This document shows, piece after piece, positions 1-7,158 of a stretch of 7,164 nt of DNA. Origin of the DNA: Deltaproteobacteria bacterium (GTDB lineage Bacteria > Desulfobacterota_B > Binatia > Bin18). The position numbers and the translations under genes were made by a program. The first letter of the stretch is position 1, and each line of letters begins with the position of its first letter. Location of the stretch: the NCBI GenBank assembly GCA_012271025.1, contig JAAXHF010000193.1, forward strand, positions 1 through 7,164, written 5' to 3'. The notes under the pieces were generated by a model. The model was not told the origin of the DNA and searched no databases. It saw nothing but the letters and a program-made list of their open reading frames with translations.

Positions 1-1121
1 GCATAGCCGCCCTGCTTGCCGCGCCCGCCGGCGATCCAGAAGATTTCGTCATAGGCCGACAGGGCCCGGGCCGCGGCGACGGCGTTGGTCGCCTTGCTGT
101 CGTTGACGAAGGAGACCGTCCTGCCGCCGTCGGCGACCTCGCCGACCCTTTCTTGGCGGTGGGGCAAGCCGGCGAAGGTTGCGAATGCCGCGGCGACGGT
201 TTCCGGCGCGATGCCCAGCGCGCGGCAGGCGGCCCATGCCGCCGCCGCATTCTGATGGTTGTGGGCACCGCGGAGGGCGGTCGCGCCGCCGAGATCGACC
301 GGGATGCCGGCGCTGCCGGAACCGGCCGCGGTATCGTCGCGAAGGATGCCGTCCAGCACGCCGACGCCGCCGTCGACGTGCGTCCGGCCGGAAACGCGGA
401 CGACTGTCTGTCCGGCCGCTTCCGCCTGCTTTGCCAGGTCTCGCGCCATCGGGTCGTCGACGCCGACGACAACGGTCGCGTTCGGCGCGGCAAGATCGAA
501 CGACCGGCGCTTGGCGGCGATATAGCCGTCCAGGCCGCCGTGCCGCTCGAGATGGTCTTCGGCGATATTCAGCAGGACGGTGACTTGCGCGCGCAGGCTG
601 TACGTCCGGTCGAGCTGATAGGAGGACAGTTCGAGGACGTAGATTTCGCCTGCGCCCAGCGGCTCCAGGCCAAGGGCGGGCGGGCCGAAATTGCCGCCGA
701 CTTCGACCCGTCTGCCGGCCGCGCGCAGGATATGGCCGATCAGCGCGGTCGTCGTCGACTTGCCGTTCGTGCCGGTAACGGTCACGCAGGTGGCGGCCGG
801 CACCGACCGGGCGAGCAATTCGATATCGCACAGGATTTCGGCATTGGCGGCGCGCGCCGCTACCGCAACCGGGTGCGGCGCCGGAAATGCATCCGGAATG
901 CCTGGGCTGAGGACCAGCGGCAGGTCGGCGGTCCAGTCGACGGCGCCCAGGTCGGTCGCGGCGATTCCGGCGGCGGTGGCGGCCGCGCGGCCCGCCTCCG
1001 CATCGTCCCACGCCAGGACGTCGGCCCCGCTCTCGGCCAGCGCGCGCGCCGTCGCCAGCCCGGCAACGCCGAGGCCCATCACGGCAATCCGCTTGTTGGC
1101 GAAAGAGGGCACGGGGATCAT
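1..1121 (-). CDS. murD: MurD, UDP-N-acetylmuramoyl-L-alanine--D-glutamate ligase, C-terminus cut by the window edge
   Basis: MurD is the cytoplasmic, ATP-dependent ligase that adds D-glutamate to UDP-MurNAc-L-Ala. The frame is open from an ATG at 1121 to the left edge, giving 373 full codons; relatives have roughly 450-470 residues, so some 80-95 are missing. Visible in order: an N-terminal Rossmann-like segment with GLGVAG (16-21), the P-loop GTNGKSTTT (117-125), the ELSSYQL block (164-170), the NIAEDHLERH metal/ATP region (185-194), the probable carbamylated lysine K204, GAHNHQN (285-291), NDSKATN (340-346) and WIAGGRGKQGG (362-372). The start lies 5 nt after the mraY stop, with only a weak AGG upstream, so translation is probably coupled to mraY. 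The opening MIPVPSF and the NDSKATN/WIAGGR region look alphaproteobacterial. Gly codons are almost all GGC and Arg codons are 12 CGC to 8 CGG of 24, unlike genes to the right. The function is secure; the lineage is inferred from memory. Confidence 0.95.
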   Translation of the reverse strand, partial: MIPVPSFANKRIAVMGLGVAGLATARALAESGADVLAWDDAEAGRAAATAAGIAATDLGAVDWTADLPLVLSPGIPDAFPAPHPVAVAARAANAEILCDIELLARSVPAATCVTVTGTNGKSTTTALIGHILRAAGRRVEVGGNFGPPALGLEPLGAGEIYVLELSSYQLDRTYSLRAQVTVLLNIAEDHLERHGGLDGYIAAKRRSFDLAAPNATVVVGVDDPMARDLAKQAEAAGQTVVRVSGRTHVDGGVGVLDGILRDDTAAGSGSAGIPVDLGGATALRGAHNHQNAAAAWAACRALGIAPETVAAAFATFAGLPHRQERVGEVADGGRTVSFVNDSKATNAVAAARALSAYDEIFWIAGGRGKQGGY

Positions 1122-1126
1122 GGCGC

Positions 1127-2203
1127 CTACCGCAGTTTCAGCGTCGAGAGGCCGACGATCGCCAGCACCGCGGCGATGATCCAGAAACGCACGACGATGG
1201 TCGGCTCCTGCCAGCCCTTCTGCTCGAAGTGATGGTGGATCGGCGCCATGCGGAAGACGCGCCTGCCGGTCAGCTTGAACGAGGCGACCTGGACGATCAC
1301 CGAAAGGGTCTCGAGCACGAACAGGCCGCCGACGATCGCCAGAACGAGCTCATGCTTCACGGCGACCGCGATGGCGCCGAGGGCGCCGCCCATCGAAAGC
1401 GAGCCGGTATCGCCCATGAACACCATCGCCGGCGGCGCGTTGAACCAGAGAAAGCCCAGCGCGGCGCCGACCAGGGAGCCGCAAAAGACCGCGATCTCTC
1501 CGCTGCCGGGAACGAAGACGATCTGCAGATAGCCCGAAAAGACGATGTTGCCGGCCAGATAGGCGATCAGGCCGAACACGCTGGCCGCGATCATGACCGG
1601 GACGATCGCGAGCCCGTCCAGCCCGTCGGTCAGGTTGACCGCATTTGAGGCACAGACAATCACCAGGGCGGCGAACGGAATATACCACCAGCCCAGGTCG
1701 GGCCGCAGGTCTTTGAAAAACGGAATTGTCAGGCTGGTGTCAAAGCCCGGCAGGCAGATCAGCCACACGGCCGCCCCCAGGGCCAGGACCAGCTGACACA
1801 ACAGCTTATATTTCCCCCTGAGCCCCACCGAATTCTTACGCGCTACCTTGCGGTAGTCATCCACGAAACCGACCGCTCCGAAGCCGACCGTCACCCCCAG
1901 CGCCAGCCACACATAGGGGTTGCTCAGATCGGCCAGGAGCAGGGTGGCAACCGTCAGGGAGAACAGAATCAGCGTCCCGCCCATGGTCGGCGTTCCGGCC
2001 TTGCTCAGATGCGCCTGCGGACCGTCAGGCCGGATCTGCTGGCCGACCTGCAGGGCGGTCAGCCAGGCGATCAGCCGCGGGCCGAGAAAAAAGGACACCG
2101 TCAGCGCCATGATGGCGGCCAGCAGCGTCCGAAAGGTGATATAGCGGAAGACGTTGAGCACCGAGTAGCTGGTATGGAGCGGATACAGCAGCAGGTAGAG
2201 CAT
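1127..2203 (-). CDS. mraY: MraY, phospho-N-acetylmuramoyl-pentapeptide transferase, apparently mosaic
   Basis: MraY is the integral-membrane enzyme that transfers phospho-MurNAc-pentapeptide from UDP to undecaprenyl phosphate, making lipid I at the inner face of the membrane. At 358 residues it is full length for the family. Family residues are present: the Asp pair D115-D116 in [20 protein letters not shown] (187-198), the nucleophile-region D265 in [10 protein letters not shown], and the histidine motif PIHHHFE (321-327). Many hydrophobic segments fit the usual ten-helix fold. The ATG overlaps the murE TGA by one base and has a good GGGAGG site 7 nt upstream. Gly codons in residues 1-197 are 7 GGG, 6 GGC, 2 GGA and 2 GGT; in residues 211-351 they are 17 GGC and 1 GGA. 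The N-terminal half resembles deltaproteobacterial proteins, while the second half (YLQI...[22 protein letters not shown], end LSTLKLR) resembles Alphaproteobacteria. The enzyme identity is certain; whether this exact hybrid exists in a cell is not. Confidence 0.96.
   Translation of the reverse strand: MLYLLLYPLHTSYSVLNVFRYITFRTLLAAIMALTVSFFLGPRLIAWLTALQVGQQIRPDGPQAHLSKAGTPTMGGTLILFSLTVATLLLADLSNPYVWLALGVTVGFGAVGFVDDYRKVARKNSVGLRGKYKLLCQLVLALGAAVWLICLPGFDTSLTIPFFKDLRPDLGWWYIPFAALVIVCASNAVNLTDGLDGLAIVPVMIAASVFGLIAYLAGNIVFSGYLQIVFVPGSGEIAVFCGSLVGAALGFLWFNAPPAMVFMGDTGSLSMGGALGAIAVAVKHELVLAIVGGLFVLETLSVIVQVASFKLTGRRVFRMAPIHHHFEQKGWQEPTIVVRFWIIAAVLAIVGLSTLKLR
1570..1645 (-). other. Probable junction between two lineages inside mraY
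   Basis: Around MraY residues 187-211 both the Gly codon choice and the apparent protein relationships change. The last GGG glycines are G194 and G197, and from G211 onward every Gly is GGC except one. The right-hand codons TCA and AAT (S186, N187) also look like the right-hand style. The interval covers the near-invariant [12 protein letters not shown] motif, whose coding DNA is conserved between phyla, so it is a natural site for homologous recombination or for assembly or PCR template switching. The exact breakpoint cannot be placed because the sequence there is shared. Confidence 0.6.
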
Positions 2204-3753
2204 CAGCCGACCTCCCGTGCGGAGAAATAGTGGCGGACCTCCTCCCGGTCATCGAAGTGATGCTTGCGGGTTCCGATAATCTGGTAGTCCTCGTGACCCT
2301 TGCCGGCAATCACCACCACGTCTCCGGGCCGGGCCCCGTCCAGAGCGGCCCGAATCGCGGCCCGACGGTCGGCCAGGATCACATAGCCGCGCCGGGCGGC
2401 GGCCAGGGCCGACGGTTCGTCCAAGCGTCGCACACCGGCCTCGACCAGACCGCGTTCGGCGTCGGCCAGAATGCGCTGCGGATCCTCGCTACGCGGATTG
2501 TCCGAGGTTAAAACAACCAGGTCACTCAGCCGACCGGCGGCCTGACCCATGAGCGGCCGCTTGCCCCGGTCCCGGTCACCACCACAGCCAAAGACCGTCA
2601 GCAGACGTTTGGGGGTCAGCGAACGCACCGAGCGCAGGGTCTTGTCGAGCGCGTCGGGTTTATGGGCATAGTCGACAATCACCTCAAACGCCTGGCCGAC
2701 ATCGAGCCGTTCCAAACGCCCGGGTACCCTGGGACAGGCGGCGATGCCGGCCGCAATCGTCTCGGCCGGCACGCCCAGGGCGTGGGCCGTGGCTGCGGCG
2801 GCGACAATATTGTACAGGTGCGGCTCCCCAATCAGGGCCGACGAAAACGCGACCGGCCGGCCCTCCAGACGCAACACCCCGCGCAGGCCGCCCAGGCTGT
2901 GTTCACGCGCCGAGACCGAGACCAGCGCGTCGGCCCGGCAGCCGTAGGTGATCAGCCGGCCGGGCAACCGGTAGCCGGCCAGCTTCTGGCCCCACGGGTC
3001 ATCGACATTGACCGCAGCAAAGCGCTCGGCCTTGGGCGAGTCGGCCAGCCCGGAGCGGAACAGTCTGACCTTGGCGGCAAAATAGTCGTCCAGGTCGGCG
3101 TGAAAATCGAGGTGATCGCGGCCCAGATTGGTAAACACCGCGCCGTTCCACTGGCAGCCGCGGACCCGTTCCTGGACCAGGGCGTGGGACGAGACCTCCA
3201 TGACCGCGTGGTCTACGCCAGCGTCGGCCATGGTGGCCAGCAGGGACTGGAGTTCGACCGCTTCGGGTGTGGTAAAGGGCGCCGGCTGTTGGCGTCCCTG
3301 GTAGCGATAATTGACCGTACCAATCACGCCGGGCGACCAGCCCATGGCCAGCCAGATGGCCTCCAGCAGGTAGGTCGTGGTGGTTTTCCCGCTCGTGCCG
3401 GTCACGCCGACCAGCGACAGCCGAGCGCTCGGCTGTCCGTAAAACCGGTCGGCCATCAGCCCCAGCAGACGCCGTGGCGCCGCGCAAGCGATCAGGCCGA
3501 GCGGCCGGGCAGAGCCCGACAGCCGCCCTTGGACGGCGGGGTAGTGGTCGTCGGCCACGACAAGGGCGGCGGCTCCGCCCCGCAGGGCGTGGTCTATGAA
3601 CGCCGTACCGTCGGTCTTCGTCCCCGGCAGGGCGAAAAACACGGCTCCGGGCCGCACCTGGCGCGAATCATAGGCCAGCTGCTCAATGGGGATGTCCAGG
3701 CAGCCTGCGGTCTGTACATCGAGGCCCGAGGGCAAGAGATCGGCCAGCCTCAC
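2203..3753 (-). CDS. murE: MurE, UDP-N-acetylmuramoyl-L-alanyl-D-glutamate--2,6-diaminopimelate ligase
   Basis: MurE is the cytoplasmic Mur ligase that adds the third stem-peptide residue using ATP. Its 516 residues are the usual length. Visible: an N-terminal UDP-binding domain with the [15 protein letters not shown] block (28-42), the P-loop GTSGKTTTT (119-127, with Ser where Asn is commoner), TTPEAVELQ (161-169), MEVSSHAL (185-192), [11 protein letters not shown] (208-218), the probable carbamylated lysine K228, DYAHKPDAL (361-369), [13 protein letters not shown] (388-400) and KGHEDYQ (485-491). DNPR at 418-421 is the established signature for meso-diaminopimelate rather than lysine. The start is GTG, placed inside the ftsI stop (4-nt GTGA overlap) with an AGGAGG site 7 nt upstream, which supports this choice and suggests translational coupling. 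Its stop overlaps the mraY start by one base, so there is no room for the murF that usually follows. Its length shows no MurE-MurF fusion. Confidence 0.97.
   Translation of the reverse strand: MRLADLLPSGLDVQTAGCLDIPIEQLAYDSRQVRPGAVFFALPGTKTDGTAFIDHALRGGAAALVVADDHYPAVQGRLSGSARPLGLIACAAPRRLLGLMADRFYGQPSARLSLVGVTGTSGKTTTTYLLEAIWLAMGWSPGVIGTVNYRYQGRQQPAPFTTPEAVELQSLLATMADAGVDHAVMEVSSHALVQERVRGCQWNGAVFTNLGRDHLDFHADLDDYFAAKVRLFRSGLADSPKAERFAAVNVDDPWGQKLAGYRLPGRLITYGCRADALVSVSAREHSLGGLRGVLRLEGRPVAFSSALIGEPHLYNIVAAAATAHALGVPAETIAAGIAACPRVPGRLERLDVGQAFEVIVDYAHKPDALDKTLRSVRSLTPKRLLTVFGCGGDRDRGKRPLMGQAAGRLSDLVVLTSDNPRSEDPQRILADAERGLVEAGVRRLDEPSALAAARRGYVILADRRAAIRAALDGARPGDVVVIAGKGHEDYQIIGTRKHHFDDREEVRHYFSAREVG
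2211..2216 (-). promoter_or_regulatory. Ribosome binding site of mraY inside the murE 3' end
   Basis: GGGAGG lies 7 nt before the mraY ATG, within the last codons of murE. With the TGATG stop/start overlap it supports direct murE-to-mraY coupling and shows that no murF was simply missed between them. Confidence 0.8.
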
Positions 3754-5678
3754 AGCACCCCCTCCTCAACACCGGTCGGCCGGGTCGGAGCCAGGCTCAG
3801 ACGGTAGAACGGCTGGGCGGTGTGTGGGTCGTGCTGTACGGCCTGAGCGACGACATAGCCGCTCCCGGTCGTGCTGACCCGCCAGCCGTTTCGGTCGGCC
3901 AGACGCAGGGCTTCACGCAGGCTGAGACCCAGAAAATTCGGCCGCCCGAGCCCATCCGGGCTGGGAGACGGGTCGGACCGGGTCGGGCCGGCGACCTGGA
4001 CCGGAACGGGTGCGGCCTCGACGCCCAGCGCAGCCACAGCCTGGCTGGCAATGGCCCGGAAAACCGGCGCGGCAACCTGACCGCCATAGTATCCACCCCG
4101 ACGCGGTTCATCGACCGTGATGGCGATCACCAGCTGTGGCGTATCGGCCGGCACGATGCCGACAAAAGAGGCAATATGCGCCTGAGCCGAATAGGCGCCC
4201 TCGTCGTCGAGCTTCTGGCTCGTTCCGGTCTTGCCGGCAACCCGAAAGCCTTCGAGCCGGGCTCGCCAACCGGTTCCGCCGGGTTCAACCACCTGTTCGA
4301 GCAGTCCGACCACCTGTTGTGCCGTCTCGGGCCGAACCGCCTGCCAGACGTACTGCGGACGGTTGGCCTCGAGCACCGTCCCCTCGCTATCCCGGATGTC
4401 CTGGACGACATACGGCCGCATCAACACCCCATCGTTGGCCAGGGTGGCAAACGCGGCGGCCAACTGCAGCGGAGTGACCGCCACCCCATAGCCAAAACTC
4501 ACCGTGGCCAGCTTGATATCCGGCCAGTGCCGATCCGCGGACAGCAGGCCCGAACTCTCGGCCGGCAGATCAATCCCACTGGTCTGGCCCAGACCGAACG
4601 CGCGCAGATACCGGAAGTAGGTTTGCTGACCAAGCCGCTCGACGACTTTGGCCGCCCCGATATTACTCGAGTGCTTGATGATCTCGGCAAAGCTCAGCCA
4701 GCCGTGCGGCCGGTGGTCCTGGACCGTCCGCCGACCGATCCGATAGCGACCCTGTTCACAAAAGATTTGCTCCTCGGCGTGGACCAGCCGACTGTCCAGT
4801 GCGGCTGCGGCCAGCAGGGCCTTGAGGGTCGAGCCGGGCTCATAGACCTCGCTGACCAGCCGATTGCGACGGTCTGCGGCCGGTGTGGCCGCCGGGTTGT
4901 GGGGATCGAAACTCGGCACCTGGGCCATGGCCAGGACGGCAAAGCTGCGGGGATCGAGAATGACGACCGTGCCGGCCTTGGCCGCATGCACCTCAACCGC
5001 CCGGGCCAGTTCGTGCTCGGCGATGTATTGCAGTCTGGCATCGAGGCTGAGGCGAACCTCGAAGGTCCGGCTGGGTGCCGTGTCCACACCCTGGGCAAAA
5101 ATCACCCGGCCAAAGGCGTCGCGCAGTCCGGTCAGTTCGGCCGGTCGGCCGCGCAAATAGTGGTCATAGGACTGCTCGACGCCGGCCAGCCCCTTGGCAT
5201 CAATATCGGTGAAGCCGAGCAGTGGTGCAGCCAGACTGCCCTGAGGATAGACCCGCCGCTCACTCGGCTGACTGCCAATCCCGTCAATACCCAGGCTGCG
5301 AACCTGGGCCGCCAGCCGGGGCGAGACCCTGCGTTGTAACCAGACAAACGAGGCCGATTTTTTCAGCCGTTGGGCGACCTGTGGAGCCGGCACACCCAGG
5401 GCCGCGGCCAGAGCCGGCAGCCGCTCATCAACCCCGTCCGGCAGCTGAGCAGGGTGGGCGAAAAGGGACTCGGCCGCCAGGCTCAGGACCAGCGGCGTCC
5501 CGTTCCGATCAACAATCGTCCCCCGCTGCGAAGTCCAGCGAATCCGCTTGTGGTGTTGATTGGCCGCCTGGTCGGCCAACTCCCGGTGTTGGACAACCGT
5601 CAGCTCGACCAGCCGAGCGGCGACCAGCACGAGGCCCAAGCCCATACACAACGCGGCGATCCACAACCGTTTCTTCAT
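3750..5678 (-). CDS. ftsI: FtsI-type class B penicillin-binding protein (PBP3-like) with C-terminal PASTA domain
   Basis: This is a monofunctional D,D-transpeptidase that cross-links peptidoglycan at the division septum, anchored in the inner membrane with its catalytic domain in the periplasm. Its 642 residues show a short cytoplasmic tail and membrane anchor (about 4-26), the start of the dimerisation/pedestal domain with RGTIVDRNGTPL (52-63), RRVYPQGSLAAPLLGF (141-156) and GLAGVEQSYD (163-172), then the transpeptidase domain. The active-site motifs are intact: STLK with nucleophile S283 and K286, SSN at 337-339, and KTGT at 483-486. After a Pro/Ser-rich linker (about 556-578) comes one PASTA-like repeat (about 579-632, PNFLGLSLREAL onwards). 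Enterobacterial FtsI lacks PASTA; such domains occur in Firmicutes, Actinobacteria and many deltaproteobacteria-like lineages. Spo VD-like function is an alternative name for the architecture, but the ftsL and murE neighbours favour the division enzyme. ATG has a strong AGGAGGGGGG site overlapping the ftsL stop. Confidence 0.95.
   Translation of the reverse strand: MKKRLWIAALCMGLGLVLVAARLVELTVVQHRELADQAANQHHKRIRWTSQRGTIVDRNGTPLVLSLAAESLFAHPAQLPDGVDERLPALAAALGVPAPQVAQRLKKSASFVWLQRRVSPRLAAQVRSLGIDGIGSQPSERRVYPQGSLAAPLLGFTDIDAKGLAGVEQSYDHYLRGRPAELTGLRDAFGRVIFAQGVDTAPSRTFEVRLSLDARLQYIAEHELARAVEVHAAKAGTVVILDPRSFAVLAMAQVPSFDPHNPAATPAADRRNRLVSEVYEPGSTLKALLAAAALDSRLVHAEEQIFCEQGRYRIGRRTVQDHRPHGWLSFAEIIKHSSNIGAAKVVERLGQQTYFRYLRAFGLGQTSGIDLPAESSGLLSADRHWPDIKLATVSFGYGVAVTPLQLAAAFATLANDGVLMRPYVVQDIRDSEGTVLEANRPQYVWQAVRPETAQQVVGLLEQVVEPGGTGWRARLEGFRVAGKTGTSQKLDDEGAYSAQAHIASFVGIVPADTPQLVIAITVDEPRRGGYYGGQVAAPVFRAIASQAVAALGVEAAPVPVQVAGPTRSDPSPSPDGLGRPNFLGLSLREALRLADRNGWRVSTTGSGYVVAQAVQHDPHTAQPFYRLSLAPTRPTGVEEGVL
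3761..3766 (-). promoter_or_regulatory. Ribosome binding site that fixes the GTG start of murE
   Basis: AGGAGG lies 7 nt before the GTG at 3753, inside the last codons of ftsI. Spacing is ideal, and it supports the GTG as the true start of murE. Confidence 0.8.
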
Positions 5679-5682
5679 CCCC

Positions 5683-5688
5683 CCTCCT
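5683..5688 (-). promoter_or_regulatory. Ribosome binding site of ftsI overlapping the ftsL stop
   Basis: The stop of ftsL and the site form one run, TGAGGAGGGGGG, directly in front of the ftsI ATG. This decides the start at 5678 and suggests that ribosomes leaving ftsL are reloaded onto ftsI. Confidence 0.8.
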
Positions 5689-5987
5689 CATCGTTCTTGG
5701 CGGACCGTCTTGACCTGCTTGACCTGACCAGCCCGAGGCAGGCCGAGTCCCAAACGCTGGCGTGCCAACTGGGTAAGACGACCCGATGCCGTCAGCCGAC
5801 TCCACTCGGCTTCGAGGCGGCGCTGCTCGGCCTCAAGCGTTTGCAGCAGGTGGCGCGTGTCCGACAGCGCATAGCCGGTTGCCACGACCTGCAGCCGAGT
5901 CCAAATCTGGGCGCAGACCAGACCTAGGCCGAGCAGGGCGACCAGGCCATGACCCAGCCACCGACGCGCAGGACTCGAATGCGGCAT
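5688..5987 (-). CDS. ftsL: FtsL, bitopic cell division protein
   Basis: FtsL is a small inner-membrane divisome subunit that complexes with FtsB and FtsQ and helps activate FtsW-FtsI. Primary sequence is poorly conserved in this family, so the call rests on size, architecture and position. It has 99 residues: a short basic N-terminus, one transmembrane segment (about 11-27, rich in Leu, Gly, Val), then a periplasmic Leu-rich helix (about 43-80) with heptad-like spacing in residues 43-66, such as LLQTLEAEQRRLEAEWSRL. It ends in a basic tail. It sits between rsmH (30 nt upstream) and ftsI (9 nt downstream), the canonical position. A GAGAGAGGAAG stretch precedes the ATG as a ribosome binding site. 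Its TGA stop is the beginning of the ftsI ribosome binding site, so the two are probably translationally coupled. Confidence 0.88.
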   Translation of the reverse strand: MPHSSPARRWLGHGLVALLGLGLVCAQIWTRLQVVATGYALSDTRHLLQTLEAEQRRLEAEWSRLTASGRLTQLARQRLGLGLPRAGQVKQVKTVRQER

Positions 5988-6017
5988 GCTGTTCTTCCTC
6001 TCTCCACCAATCTTCCT

Positions 6018-7022
6018 CTAGCCATAGCGCTCTACCGCACGCAGCCGCGCGCTGCGGGCACGCGGGTTCGTGGCCAACTCTGATCGGGTCGGGGTCAACG
6101 GTTTCGGTGTCAGGATCTTCACCTTTGGAGACCACCCACAGGCACACAGCTGGAGCCGGGGCGGGCACACACACGAGGCTGCCCAGCGCCGGAAGGCGGT
6201 CTTGACCAGGCGGTCTTCCAGAGAATGATAGGCCAGGATGACCAGCCGGCCACCCGGCTTGAGCAGACGATAGCCGTCAGCCAGGAAGGTGGACAAATGG
6301 TGGAGTTCCCGGTTGACCGCGATGCGGAGGGCCTGAAACGCCCGGGTAGCCGGATGGACGGACGAACGGGCCGAGCGGGGCGGCCGCTTGATGACCTGCT
6401 CAATAGTCCGGACCAGGGCGACGGTGGTGGTCAAGGGAGACTTTTTACGCGCCTCGACCACGGCGCGGGCCAGCGCGCTAGCAGCCGGCTCCTCGCCCCA
6501 CTCGCGGAAGATCTGACGCAACTCGGCCTGGCTGGCGCGATTCACCACATCGGCCGCGCCACCGGGCTCGGTCCGGTCCATCCGCATATCGAGCGGACCG
6601 GCGCGCAGCAAGCTGAAGCCCCGTTCGGCATCCTCAATTTGCAGCGAGGAAAAGCCCAGGTCGAGCACCGCGGCGTCAACGCCCGACCAGCCCAGCCGGG
6701 CCAGGGTCGCCAGCGAGCGGCTGAAATTTTCCTGGACCAGGGTGATGCGAGCGCCCCAGTCGGCCAGGCGCTGTCGGGCCACGGCCAGCGCGTCAGCATC
6801 GCGGTCAAGTCCCAGCAGCCTGCCCTTCGGCCCCGTGCCAGCCAGCACCGCGGCGGCGTGGCCGCCGCCGCCCAGGGTGCCGTCCAGCACGTCGGCGTTG
6901 GGCCGCAGCCGCAGCTGGACGAGCGTCTCCTCAAGCATCACCGGCAGGTGACCTGAAACAGGGGCGCGGGACGGGCTGGCCAGGACCGTCTCCATGAGGC
7001 CTGTGTGCTGGCACGGGTCCAT
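6018..7022 (-). CDS. rsmH: RsmH (MraW), 16S rRNA cytosine-1402 N4-methyltransferase
   Basis: RsmH uses S-adenosylmethionine to methylate N4 of C1402 in the decoding centre of 16S rRNA. The 334 residues show HLPVMLEE (25-32), the SAM-binding loop LDGTLGGGGHA (46-56), GLDRDADAL (71-79), DLGFSSLQIEDAERGFS (121-137), GPLDMRMD (142-149), HPATRAFQALRIAVN (223-237) and YHSLEDRLVK (265-274). A cysteine pair set, C284/C286 and C293/C295, flanks the CPP region as in many homologues. The start is not certain. The ATG at 7022 lacks a clear ribosome binding site but lies one base after the stop of a small upstream ORF (TGATATG), which would allow coupling. An in-frame ATG at 6995 (residue 10) has only a weak AGG upstream and would leave 15 residues before HLPVM, closer to common family length. 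No mraZ is visible immediately upstream. Confidence 0.96.
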   Translation of the reverse strand: MDPCQHTGLMETVLASPSRAPVSGHLPVMLEETLVQLRLRPNADVLDGTLGGGGHAAAVLAGTGPKGRLLGLDRDADALAVARQRLADWGARITLVQENFSRSLATLARLGWSGVDAAVLDLGFSSLQIEDAERGFSLLRAGPLDMRMDRTEPGGAADVVNRASQAELRQIFREWGEEPAASALARAVVEARKKSPLTTTVALVRTIEQVIKRPPRSARSSVHPATRAFQALRIAVNRELHHLSTFLADGYRLLKPGGRLVILAYHSLEDRLVKTAFRRWAASCVCPPRLQLCACGWSPKVKILTPKPLTPTRSELATNPRARSARLRAVERYG

Positions 7023-7023
7023 A

Positions 7024-7116
7024 TCAGTCTGTTACAGGCGCGAAGGGAAAAGGGGTGAACCGAAGCACGATTTCGTAGAGAACTCGTGGCGCCCGCCAGA
7101 CACTGCCGCTCCTCAT
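7024..7116 (-). CDS. Small ORF just upstream of rsmH, possible leader peptide, function unknown
   Basis: A 30-codon ORF begins with ATG at 7116 and ends with TGA one base before the rsmH ATG. It has a good GGGAGG ribosome binding site at 7123-7128, 6 nt upstream of its start, which is better than anything in front of rsmH. The peptide starts MRSGSVWRAP and ends FPFAPVTD; it is Arg/Pro rich at first and hydrophobic near the end, and I recognise no family. The frame is also open upstream to the window edge (another 16 codons), so it could instead be the C-terminus of a longer gene, although it does not look like the end of MraZ. The TGATATG arrangement would let ribosomes finishing here reinitiate on rsmH. 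It may equally be a chance ORF in GC-rich DNA. Confidence 0.3.
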   Translation of the reverse strand: MRSGSVWRAPRVLYEIVLRFTPFPFAPVTD

Positions 7117-7152
7117 CCTCCACCTCCCAGTCGTCTGCGACACATCCCCCCG

Positions 7153-7158
7153 ACTATA
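7153..7158 (-). promoter_or_regulatory. Candidate -10 element for the dcw operon
   Basis: Minus-strand TATAGT matches five of six bases of the sigma-70 -10 consensus and is the only AT-rich patch near the right edge. Transcription from it would begin near 7146 and give a leader of about 120 nt before rsmH, including the small ORF. The -35 region would fall beyond the window, so it cannot be tested here. On the plus strand the same patch reads TATAAT (7155-7160), so it could serve a divergent gene instead. Confidence 0.3.

Noticed and set aside
49..1011. A 320-codon minus-strand ORF, very rich in Arg, overlapping murD
   Set aside because: It is the out-of-frame reading of murD; the true frame carries all MurD motifs and runs off the window edge.
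153..1232. A 359-codon plus-strand ORF opposite murD and the end of mraY
   Set aside because: The translation is Arg/Gly/Ala-rich with no family resemblance, and the opposite strand encodes unmistakable MurD and MraY.
2662..3807. A 381-codon plus-strand ORF opposite murE
   Set aside because: It is a shadow frame of murE, with no domain or convincing ribosome binding site and composition typical of an antisense frame.
3822..5339. A 505-codon plus-strand ORF opposite ftsI
   Set aside because: It is antisense to a clear full-length FtsI with intact catalytic motifs. Long antisense frames are expected in GC-rich coding DNA, and its translation is low-complexity with no recognisable domain.
7087..7098. 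Small inverted repeat TGGC/GCCA in the leader as an attenuator
   Set aside because: A four-base stem with no U-tract is expected by chance in GC-rich DNA.
6938..7123. A 61-codon minus-strand ORF crossing the rsmH start
   Set aside because: It overlaps the rsmH N-terminus in another frame and lacks recognisable features; the 30-codon ORF ending at the rsmH start is the better candidate there.
7110..7135. Possible MraZ operator (TGGG repeats) near the right edge
   Set aside because: Only one TGGG is present on the minus strand, without the regular spaced series that defines MraZ boxes.
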